This document shows, in pieces, positions 48,461 through 59,334 of a DNA stretch of 64,000 bases. The first letter of the stretch is position 1. Every line of letters starts with the position of its first letter. This stretch comes from Pyxicephalus adspersus (Eukaryota > Chordata > Amphibia > Anura > Pyxicephalidae): NCBI RefSeq assembly GCF_032062135.1, contig NC_092864.1, positions 20,853,723-20,917,722 of the forward strand. The letters are read 5' to 3'. Both the position numbers and the translations under genes were made by a program. Below the pieces are notes generated by a model. The model did no database searches. It was not told where the DNA came from and saw only the letters and a list, made by a program, of their open reading frames with translations.

Positions 48461-49039
48461 AGATGACCAGTGTATTTTTCAATGAAAAGCTTTTGATTCA
48501 TTTATTTGTGGTGAAAATAGACATCTTACTTGGGTCAAGTAATACTCTTACACGTGTAACTTATCCACTATATAGTAATTTCAACCAAATAGGTGAAGAT
48601 ATCCTCTCAATTTCTGTACTGTTGGCAACCCACCTTTTCTGCTGACAACAGTGGTTGAGGTAAAGCGCTGGTTAGTCCTCTTTAATGGGAACACACCCAA
48701 AACAATTTGATTTGGCTCGTAACCCTTTATCTGACTTAAGCTGAATTTATAATATTGTTGATATGTATTTTTTCTATGTGGACCCTAAATTTACAATTTA
48801 TAAGGACAACTTTGCTCAGATGGATTTCTCTTCCAAGTAAAATTCTTATGATTTTGGAATACGTAGCACACATGTGATAACGAAGTCCAAAGCTGCTGGC
48901 CCAGTGTGAATACCAACACATATCTGTAGGAGCCTCACTTTGATGAAGTGACCTCTGTGAATTATTTAAACAGTGCTAAATAAAGTCCTACACACTTTAC
49001 ACCTATTCCATTTGTGAGATATCTGTATTCTAGTTTAGC

Positions 49040-49265
49040 AAGTAGGTGTTAAGTGTGTGTGAGGACAGAAATGTGGGAACTTTCTTCCCTCTTTACATTC
49101 CTATTTTCCGTACCAGCAGTTTGCAGAATGGTTTATACATTTTGTGTCATGTGAACTCTGTTTGCCCCCCTGGGAATGTTCATGCCCTTCGTAGACACCT
49201 CACCCTAATTAGCAGTCTAATAATATTTGCATTACCTGAATGGTGGGTGCTGTGATTGACATGAC
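49040..49265. promoter_or_regulatory. candidate Notch/RBPJ-linked enhancer
   Basis: Contains a consensus RBPJ site TGTGGGAA (49072-49079), a second core TGGGAA (49171-49176), palindromic CTAATTAG (49205-49212), the octamer ATTTGCAT (49225-49232) and a PBX/MEIS-type TGATTGACA (49253-49261). It lies about 10 kb downstream of lfng. This is a motif reading only. Confidence 0.35.
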
Positions 49266-49269
49266 TACC

Positions 49270-51350
49270 TTACAATTGTAGAACCCATAAAAAGTTCAAG
49301 GATGCTACAGTGCTCTGAAATCATTTAGAAAAGGCCAGATAATGAATCCTAGGTAGCACTGGCCAATGACTCTTTCACAGTTAGAACCTTTTTATATTAT
49401 GGGAAACGTCAAAATTAAAATACATTTCCAACCTCCCCAACTGGTAATTGGAAAAAAAGCAAAGTATAATATTTCTACTTGCCGGTCTCCAACTGTTGAT
49501 GTTGCCTCACTTATTACCAACTTCATCATGGCCACCGCTGGTCTTGCATTGTATATAACATGCCCACATGCCATCATTGGGAGGTTGTCAAGAGAACTGT
49601 CAAGTATTATTCTGTTTTTTCTCATCACCAATGTTAGCAGCTGGGTTCTGGATCTGCCCACAGATAAGCTGGCCACATGGGTCAATTTTTACATCATTGA
49701 GTCATTTTTCCATTCAAGCAGTCAATTTATTTGATTCTAAAATCAACAATAAATCTAAATTTTATTTCTGAATTTGTTCAATCAGAAGTGAATAATTTGA
49801 TTAATCAGACTGGAAACTTCTATCACTCATCTGATGGGTGTTTAGGACTTCCCAATCGATTTGTATTCGATTAAAATTTGGAGCTAGCACTCATGTGCCT
49901 TTTTTGACTAATCAATAGGTTAATTTGTGATCTTTTTCAAGGCTCAATGGTAAATCAACTGTCAATCAATTACAATTTGTGGTAGTACAATCATTTGATC
50001 TTCAACACTGAGCTGTAGACTTTAGAGTAGATGTAAACCCTGAATAAATGACATTCAGTCTAATGAAAGCACTTGTCTCCTCTATATACATTAGCCTCCT
50101 CAGTGACAATAACCAGTCAATCCATGATGGCTCATAAAAGGAATCTTTAGCACCTTGGTGCCATATTACATCACTTTCCCCAGCTTAGAATGTTTTTGTT
50201 GTTTCTTTAGTTTCCAGTTTTACAGGAAAAGATTTACAGCATCTCATTGCATGTCCTTGTGTGTCTAGACCCACCTTGTGATACTGGTTATGACCCTTTT
50301 GTCTACCTCACCTTAATGACTTTTTTGCCCATTTACAGATAATTATGTCTAGCTTTAATCGGTGGCCTTAGCTCACTTTATTGCTTTTGTGCTTTTGAGC
50401 ACCTAGCTAAATAAATATAGCAACATACCAGAGATTTATGGGCCATGGAATGAATGGACATCAGTCACTGAAATAGGGAAATGGCAAATGTGAATCAAGA
50501 TGATGTTCAATAATTTTGTGATGCTTTATGGATGTTTTAGGCTTCTCCAAACTGAAACCTTTCCTGAGACCCCCATCCAGCCCCAGTGGGATTGCTGCTG
50601 TACAGCGGATTGGAAGCTGATACCAAATCAAAATCACTGTTTTTGATCATTTTTTATTTGTGGACATATCACTGCATTGATTGGCATTCTAGATATCTGC
50701 CTTGGCTATGTTGCCCAACCCTTAGATCACACATGCCATTGTCTGATTTTAGGAGCTCTGTAGGGAAATAATGATGTGTTAATGTGAAGGTGCTTCCCTG
50801 GGAATCCTCTATTCTCACAGGAGGTCAGTGTGTGTCACATAAGATGATGGTCACTCTTTAGTGATGCAGTAAACTTGGTAAAACATTTACACAGCAAGGA
50901 GCCCAACTAGACATTATTATCTCAGGCATCTGCCACACTCCACTGACTGCAGGATTCCTTCCCTCCTAATGACTCTGGATTGCATAAGGGGCAGAGGATG
51001 AGCAGTCTGTAAAGATGTATTAAATTCACAGCAGGCTATAACCCTTAAAGTGAAGCTAGAAGATGGAATATGGGAGCTGCCATCACTGATTTACAGATGC
51101 AGAATCTGCGTTGTAATCCTGATCCTGACTTTGTTACCTAGTAAATCACATCGGTGGATTTATTTATTTCAGGTCACTGTGCCGTAATGCCATACCAGAG
51201 TAGAACATTTAGCTCAGTACACATTTTTTGGGGCTGACATTCTTTCAAATTCTTGCTACCTATACATTTAGAAGCTTGGGTTTATAGCCTAACCTATGGA
51301 AAACAGCTACCCAAAAAGTTTTTTTCTATCCATGAAATGTTGCTTCTTAA
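49270..51350. other. intergenic DNA
   Basis: Includes 49366-49734, open on both strands without recognisable motifs, and another unique-looking block at about 50790-51020. No supported gene. Confidence 0.4.
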
Positions 51351-51354
51351 TATT

Positions 51355-51515
51355 ATTTTTTATTAAACTGTATTTACATAGCACCAACATATTATGCAGC
51401 TTGGTACAATAAAAAGAGGTTGCAAATGACAGCCAGATACAATGACACAGGAGAAGGAGAGGACCGTGCCAAGAAGAGGAGAGAAGAGGTAGCAATCTAA
51501 GAGTGCGAGAAGTAG
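51355..51515 (-). mobile_element. SINE fragment, second tail type, minus strand
   Basis: 'tatttacatagcaccaacat', 'gaggttgcaaatgacagcca', 'gagaaggagaggaccgtgcc' and 'agcaatctaaga' match 41583-41702 and the general SINE tail. Confidence 0.75.
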
Positions 51516-51519
51516 CACA

Positions 51520-52000
51520 CAAGATGAGGGGTCTATGTGATTTAATAAAGCAAATTTTATTGGTGGCATACATTTTTTTAAATTAAATTAATATGAGTTT
51601 TTATGATAGGCAGCGTATATTTAAAAACTTGGATAGCAAGATTTGTATACTAAATGCTACATCCTTTACATCTACCTTTGGTGAAAGTATATCTGTTGTA
51701 GGTAAATCAAAATTTGATCCTGGCCATGTGAAACCTGAAACCTAACCTGTACTGTGCATGTGCAATAAGATTGTTACACATGTGCATTAGTGGACTTAAC
51801 AGATTTCAATGGGTAGAAAGACTTGTCAAGACACTGACATTGACAAGGTGCTCGGCAGGGGGCAGATGAACCCCCAAACATGTGAGGTCTGTAGGGTGAA
51901 ATAGGCTTTTTGGATCAGTCAGCAATGGCAGCTTTTGTGTTTCTGTCTCCCAAGGCCCCCCTAACAATATGCATAAATCTATAGTCATCAGTCCACTTTT
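51520..52000. other. intergenic DNA
   Basis: Nothing recognised. Confidence 0.4.
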
Positions 52001-52009
52001 AGTTTTCCA

Positions 52010-52400
52010 ATTGCATTGATTAACAAGTGCTTAATTCTGGATGACTGCACATCACACATTGGATGCAGATAGCTTTTAGAGGCCAGGTTGTGTTGCTCTG
52101 AGTGCAGCAATCATCTTAATGCATTTGAATGCCAAAAGAGCATTAAAAAACACCCATCAACATCAGATTTTTGGGGCTTGTTGCTGTCAACTGATTGATT
52201 GGAGTAAAAGCAGCGTCCAGCTTTCTGATCAATACAGTGCAGGTCATGCAAATGTTTCCTTTCCATAGACTGCAATGAAAAAACAGCTTCATTTTCTTTC
52301 CTATTTGTCTTTAATATTACCGTTCCTGCATCTTCCTTGCTCCATCCGCTTAATTATTCCCTGGGGTAATTTGTACACTAAAGATTGTACACAAATGATT
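52010..52400. promoter_or_regulatory. candidate conserved non-coding block with octamer
   Basis: Non-repetitive sequence with a perfect octamer ATGCAAAT (52246-52253), TGATTGATTGG near 52191 and several TTAAT homeodomain-type strings. It looks like vertebrate developmental enhancer DNA; unverified. Confidence 0.25.
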
Positions 52401-52409
52401 CCCTATGTG

Positions 52410-54360
52410 TACAGAACAAAATGATGGTGTTAATTCTAATAAATGCAGAATCCATTAATGGGTTGAGAAATAAATTACTAAAATGTCATAATTTTAGTTT
52501 AATTTGAAGAGACATAAATGCCCAGTATGCCTCCAGTGCCCAGATTTTTTGTAGAGTGCTACAGATGGTTTGGGTTACATTGGCATTTTTTATCAGCTAT
52601 GTATATATACATTTTTGTTGGACTAAATATGTCATGAATCCCAGTAAAGAAAAGGTGATAGTATTCATGGATTATATAAAATACGTAATGTTAAAAGTCA
52701 AAGAAACACAAAATTCAATTAATATTTAATGATTGAACAAGTGACTCAAGCAATGTGAAATGCTCTTATCCAAAAACAGCAGTAGAACTGCTCCACCTAG
52801 AGGTCAGAGCTGTGTACTATATACAGTACATTTATTACAAAACACTTATGGCCTGTTTATAAAGAAGTGTTGATTTTATAATAAAACTTCCTTGTTTTTC
52901 ATGTTTTAAATTCTGCTACTTTCTTAACACAAGATTTATAAAAGCATGATCAAATTGTGTGCAATGATAATTAGCAATTTTTTTGTCATACAGCATTTAT
53001 ACTTCATTCAGAAACTCTATTTACTTGAATGCATGGCCCATTCTCCTCCATCGCATCAATGTGCAATACTTGAAGCATACTGATAACTTGTGATCTGAAG
53101 ATTGGTGGTGGAATATTCATGCACCAGCAGGATTGATGAAGCCAGGAGATTCTTGCACTGCCGATCTTTAGTTACTGTTCCAATAAGGAGAACAATGAGC
53201 AGCACAGTGCTTATACTAACAAATTTAGTGAATCTACCATTCAGAAGCAGCAGTGCCTTAAATCTAATCTTGCAGAGTTATTTTCCAGGGGAACGCCAAT
53301 GGTAAATCTTTTTGGTACTGAGGTTCGTTCTCACTAGTTCATTATCTTAGCTCATACATATCCAATAAGATTGCAAAGCATGGCAAAGCACAAAAGTGTT
53401 GGTGCTCTGGGTTATCAGTTATTCCTAATGACATCCCAATCATATATTGTCAGTGCATTCATTTAAAAAATACAGCATGCTCAGCTTTTGGCGCCCTTAG
53501 GCAGAACTAATAATCCTAAATGTTTCTTATAAGATAGTAAATCTTCACTTTCAGGTCCATTTTAGACTTAATAATTACACAACAATCTGATTTTATTGCA
53601 ACAGCTAATCAAAGATCTGTGATTGGTTGCTGGAGGTTATATCTTTACACCCTAAAGTGTTCTAAATTTGCAGTTCAAAGAACGTTGATGCACCTGAATC
53701 ACACTGTATGACAAGTCATTATTGTTTTAGCAGAGAGTAAATGTAATGTTTGTCTCGGCGTGCAGAAACACGATCCCAATAAGGTGCAGACTATTGTCTT
53801 TCAATAAAATAGGAGTTTACTAGCCAGAAGAAAAACACAGTGCCATGCGTACTGCCTGAATTAACTCGTTTTTGTCCTGGATTATGAGGTTAACCACAAA
53901 TACATCTGCTCGTGTCTACAAAGAATACAGAGGCAGCTGGCAGCCGAGAAAATAGACTTTTCATAATAAAACTCAATGTTAAAAAAAAAAAAACCCAGTG
54001 ACTGTTACTGGGTTATATGTACAATGCAGTAAAATATAATATAGTACTGTACAGAAATCAGGATGAGACAACTGTACAATGTGTTTCTCTTTGCCCCTCC
54101 ACACAGGCATATGGATGCTCCAAGTTGATCTTTTAGGTTTTGAGCTGCTTTTAGAAAGTTTTATAGCATGCTTGCTTCTTTCAGGGACTCCAGTGTTGAA
54201 GGTGTGACCCTGGGAATTCTCAATTCTGCCCTACATTTATTATGAAACAAAAGTCAAGTCAATACCAAAAAAAAAGTCAAATGACAATGTCTTGTTCTTT
54301 TTATGGATTCTTCATAATTTAGCAAGTTACTTGGTAGCTGTGAATATGTAACTCCCTTGT
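52410..54360. other. intergenic DNA
   Basis: AT-rich; no exon or named repeat. A13-like run at about 53981-53993. Confidence 0.45.
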
Positions 54361-54364
54361 CAGG

Positions 54365-54582
54365 ACATTGGGACTGATTTATTAATACTCTCCAAGACTG
54401 GAGAAGATAGGCTATCATAGGAGGACCTGAGTGATCCACCAAACCTGGAACAAATCTGGATTGGAATTGAAATAATTTGCCAACTAATAGCAAATGGTTT
54501 TGAGGAAAACCATTTCATGGTTGCAGGATCGCCTGGATCTAACATCTCTCAGCCTTGGAGAGGTTTAATAAGTTGGGCATGT
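54365..54582. mobile_element. foldback MITE, family 1 subtype (copy 5)
   Basis: Left 'gactgatttattaatactct' plus 'ccaagactggagaagatagg', right 'cagccttggagaggtttaat'. Inner 'gagtgatccaccaaacctgg' pairs with 'ggttgcaggatcgcctgg'. It belongs with the 21243 copy. Confidence 0.8.
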
Positions 54583-54599
54583 TGTGAAAGAATTAGCAG

Positions 54600-55000
54600 A
54601 AGGAAATTTCACCACTGGAGTCTTTGGGAAGTAAGAAAAGATGGAAGGCAATATAGCCTACCAGTGCCCATCAATAACTGATATTTGTTCAAGATTGGAC
54701 AGAGGCAAGCACCCTGCTGCCAAAAAGACAATGGAGTTCCACAAAAATGATCTCCCAGTGTAATCTGCTGGGCTCCGCTCTCAGTTTGATATCTGGTCCT
54801 CTCTGTGTCAAACTGACAGCTGAGGCCAGAGCAGGACCCAGCTGCTACACTGACAATGAGAGTCACTCTTTCAGAGTAACAAGCAGGTCTGTCAGTTTAA
54901 TAGCCAGGTCCTCCTCCACATTTCACAAGAGCTGACATTAGTATGAATTATGGCTGCAAACAGTTTGCAGCTCTCATTCATAAGTAGTCCTGTTGTGCAA
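54600..55000. promoter_or_regulatory. candidate conserved non-coding block with 39-bp palindrome
   Basis: High-complexity, GC-balanced DNA containing paired CAGCTG-like E-boxes and ending in an interrupted palindrome (54943-54981): ATGAAT, 4 nt, GCTGCAAAC, A, GTTTGCAGC, 4 nt, ATTCAT. It is followed by an ATT-rich tract. Function is inferred. Confidence 0.3.
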
Positions 55001-55009
55001 ATTATTATT

Positions 55010-58000
55010 ATTAATTATAATTATTATTATTTCCTTATAATTCCTATGAAATACCGTTTCATTCTATAAGCTATTCTTCTTTTACTAATTTCTTGATCAA
55101 TCATATGTAAACTTGTTTACTTGTTTATTTCGGAGGGTATGTATCCCCCCCGTCCTATATAGATGTCACAAGTACAAAAAGTTAAGTGAAATATCCCCAC
55201 CCCATCCAAAACTAATTTCTTTGCTGGAGTTAGTCTTTAATTCTGGTCTCACTGCATGATCTAAATCAGGGACAGACTACATAAGCACTTCTATATTTGG
55301 CAATGAAAGGAACATCTAGTATTAAATTATTTTTCTTGGCATCCAATTGCATAATTTTGACCATCTGATAACACTTCTTACTTTGTTCTAACCATGGTGA
55401 GATATTTGCAAGTAACAAATAGGATCAAAATCATATGTCTCCCCAACTGAAACAAATATGTCAAAAAGTACTTTATATCAAAATCTTTTCATCTTGAAAG
55501 GTTTCCAAAAGCACTGCAGCCAAACAACCTCTAGTACTATACATTGAGAACAGGCCCTGATAAAGAGAGGACTTTTGAGGATAGACATATGGGTTCAGGC
55601 ATCCTGGCATCATTAACTATTGACTCACTGACCCATGTAGGAGAGAAGGTGAGCCAGCCAGCGTGGATTTTCATTGCTGATGTCTTTAGGCCCATATTCA
55701 TTGCTAGCCATTTACACATCTCTGCAAGGAGCACCTTGGTTTTATAGAACATCTTGTTTTACTGCTACTAACCTGGTTTAGAATATTGTATGTAGCTTTC
55801 AATTGTTCTTGGAGGAACTATAGTGGGGGGAAAATACTCCAGTGGGTTTAGGTGGCGATTCCTGCAAGGTAATTAATCAGAGTATTCATAGGGGTCTTGG
55901 TAGGGTATATATGTTGCCTAAATAGGTTGTGCTCAAAAAGTTGTGTTATTCTCAGCTGAACATTTGTGCTAAATCTTCTTTCTGGGTCTGTGATTCAGAA
56001 GGTGTTAAATACAGAGCTTCTTAACAACAACTAGAAAATCTGAATTTGTCAAAACCAAGTCAGCAATGGCAGATTCCAGTGAATCCACTTCAAAAGTCAA
56101 TGTATTTTTAGGGATCTGTTGATGTCAGTCCATCCAGTTCAACAAATGGGACAGTTGGGAGCTGTAGGGATGTGCTTATTACTGGTTTGGAATGGACAAA
56201 TGGCTATACCAAAACTAAGAGAAGTCCTAACCGTTTTTTACATGAATACAAATGTGTTTTTGTCTGTGATGAATAGATTGCCTATCACTTCCCATTTAGA
56301 CTTTGATCACCTGGAAGACCAAGTGAACTTTTGCTGTATTGTATCACCCCAGTGGCCTGCCTAGTGCTGGTGTCCAAAAAATGACCAGAACCAATAGGAA
56401 CAACATTGGAAAAAACATTCTTCTTTTCCAGTGTCACCCACCCAGGATTCAGACTATAGAAGACAAAAAGATGTATTACTGGCACTCTGGTCACATTTAA
56501 GGTGACCAGATTTTTAAAAAATGGGATTGGTTTGCATTTCGCTTGACGAAGGTTCAGAGATTATGTGAGGCAAAACTTGACAAAAAAACAGCTAAATACA
56601 AAGCTTGAATATAGGACATTGCATGGTCTGCTTTATCTGCTAAATGATTAGTAATGCTGCACAGTCAGTCTTGTGATCTGAGCACCTCTGGCAGACTGCA
56701 CATAAGGACAGTTGACAAACTTATCTCATAAATTCATATCATGCATTGCGGTAGCCCGCACTGACCTACTTGAGTTGATTTATGAGTTATTAAACACATT
56801 GCTGGGATGTGCTACAGACCCATAAACTCCCTGACCCTATTTGGAACAATTGATTTTAGCCTGACATTGCACTGGGCTTGCATTGAGCAACAGACGTGGT
56901 GTTACTGGGTCCTTGTTCAGTTCTTGTTCAATGGACAATAAGGGCCATTTCAGACCCACTGTGAGCTGCAGTCTGCACTCCAACCACAGTACCAACTGCT
57001 CCCATTCAAGTGCAAAGGAAAGGTTGGGAACCAGGGCTGAACAATAGGGAAGTGCAAATTGCACCACTGCATGAGGGCCCTGAACCCTCAAGTCCATTCT
57101 GCACAGGGGCCCACTGTTGGCTACATCCTCCACTGTTGGGAACGATTTTTTGAACATGGCTGTGGCAGAATGCGAAGGGATAGGTTGCTTTAGGTCATGT
57201 GGTTGGTGTTGGAAGAACTGTGGAGTGCTTCATCCAATAGCAACTTGGCAGCAAAAAGTGATTGGTTACTGCAGTGCAGTGTGCTGTACGCCTAGGTGCG
57301 GCCGACTACATGGTTTTCCACCACGGGTAAGAATTGGCAATCAGCTCCATTATGTAAGTAGAACAAAGCACAAAGTATAAAGTTTTAGTGCAGATTTAGT
57401 AGTTTTCATAGTTGCATTATACCTATAGCTTATTTTATTCTCTGAATTCCCTCTCCTCATTACGGCTTTATTACAGATCACAGAAAAATTCTAGTGATTT
57501 TGGTAGCTGTGAATCCGTTAAAGATAATTAAAGTGGGTGTAACATGAAGGTCTGTATTTCTATTGTATGCTAATACAAGACAAGTATTAACAGGGCGTAA
57601 TTATAAGAGTGTGCTGGCAGCCAGTCACCTCTATGAGATGACAATGCCATAATAATTCAACAACTGAAAATATGCTGCCTATTGAACGGTTCATCAGTCT
57701 TGAGTCAGCACTGTTAGAGCCGCTGGCGCATTTTGCGAACATGCCTGTGTGACATCAGATGAAGCTACTTATCGCTATATGGAGGGCTGTGCTGGTATCT
57801 ATAGAATTGGCAATAAGTATAAAAAATAAGGCTGGATTTACAGAAACTTTCAGTAGGCACTACGGTAATATTCACTCCAAACCACACTAATGAATTGCAA
57901 AGCACAATAATGCACTTCCAGGTATTCCTAAAAATAGTGCATTAGTGTACTGGGCAGGCCTTTCAACTAACGACTTATTACACCCCAAAAATGTAAATGA

Positions 58001-58340
58001 GCTCTAAGCAAATCAAAAGAAACAAACAGCTCAAATTATAACCAAATAACTTTTTTTTGTGTAAGGTGTGTCCCTCTCCAATGTCTTAAGAGAAATAAAA
58101 AAAACAGCCCTAGGTGTTTACTGAAGATAACCTTTATATTCCACCCCTCACAGATTTGTCTAGGTGTACAGGGGGGGGGGGGGGGGCAATGGAAATGTAC
58201 ACTAGTGTCCTATACCTCTACCTACACCTATACCTAACTATATATAATAGGTGTGTTTTACTGTTTATTGTGCATGGGAGTCAAAAACTGAAATGATTTA
58301 AGGACCGTAAAGCATTATACATCCATTTGCATTAAAAAAT
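55010..58340. other. intergenic DNA
   Basis: No supported gene. 55544-55750 is open on both strands without motifs. 56840-57130 is repeat-like DNA of unknown class. A G16 tract lies at 58171-58186. Confidence 0.4.
58171..58186. repeat. G16 tract
   Basis: Sixteen consecutive G on the + strand; enough for a G-quadruplex in principle and a frequent site of assembly length error. Confidence 0.9.
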
Positions 58341-58346
58341 TTGAAA

Positions 58347-58349
<3 letters not shown>

Positions 58350-58389
<40 letters not shown>

Positions 58390-58403
58390 TATATATATAT
58401 TAT
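58350..58403. repeat. (AT)n microsatellite
   Basis: Long alternating AT tract with two phase breaks, just left of the composite repeat. Confidence 0.9.
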
Positions 58404-58439
58404 CATATGCAAAAAAATATCCTGTATAATCAGTTTTCA

Positions 58440-59330
58440 GCTAACTGAAGGGCATATCGATTTTAATGTATATACTGCCACCTGCTGGGTATTTGAGCGT
58501 ATTATTTTGTATTGGATTAGATACAGGACTTTGCATTGAATCCAATACAAAATATTTGAATTTCCCGCTACGACCCCCGTCGACGGGCGTATGCACTGAC
58601 ATCATCAGGAATCGCCGAGGGACGCATACGCGAACGGCGGGTGTTCTAATTCTTTCTGAACTTCCATGAAAAAAGTGTTAAATTTTTTGCATGGAAATTT
58701 ATTTTAGATTGTAAACTATAACTCACCGAATCAGGCAATAATTACTTATAATTCACCGAATTACCGCATAACTCACCGAAATATGTCCACAATTTTATAA
58801 ATTTAATATTAAAAATTTTTTTTATAAAACAAAAAAAAATCTTTAAAATAAAAAAAAAAATAGTGTATAATGTAATGTAACTACTGTACAGTAGCTTATA
58901 TAATATATATATAATACAATTATATACATATTATATAAAGATTTCTTTGTATTGGACTCAATACAGCTTTTTTGTATTGAGTTCAATGCAAAGTTATTTG
59001 AATTTCCCGCCCCGCCTCCCGCCCACACCGACGCATGCAGCGACGTCACCGGGAAACCCCAGGGATCATCACTGCACTCGCCGAATGGAGAAAGAAGAGG
59101 ACAGATGTGTCCAGAGGAGCTGCAGGGACAGGGTAAGTATTTTTTTTCAGTTGTAATCCAATTGTCATACAATGTTGTATGACAATCGGATTGCAATGTC
59201 ACGCTTGTTTATTTTTTTAGCTACCCCGACCTTGGTTCGGGGTAAACGATAGTAGCAAGTCTACTTACCCCGTACCAAGGTCGGGCTAACCACCCGTGTG
59301 GTTAAAATACAGGTAGCCCCTGCTGGCTAC
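58440..59330. repeat. composite foldback repeat with internal direct duplication
   Basis: Two diverged direct copies (58507-58568 and 58947-59010) share TTGTATTGGA and TATTTGAATTTCCCGC. Each contains its own hairpin: perfect 15-bp arms at 58504-58518 and 58539-58553; 20-bp arms with 18 matches at 58946-58965 and 58973-58992. After a GC-rich part come three adjacent hairpins at 59151-59196, 59217-59289 and 59287-59304. The element looks like a frog-specific interspersed repeat; class unknown. Confidence 0.7.
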
Positions 59331-59334
59331 TTGC

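Noticed and set aside
49366..49734. 122-codon + strand frame overlapping a 97-codon minus-strand frame
   Set aside because: No known motif on either strand; hydrophobic runs come from AT-rich codons. May be an unclassified repeat.
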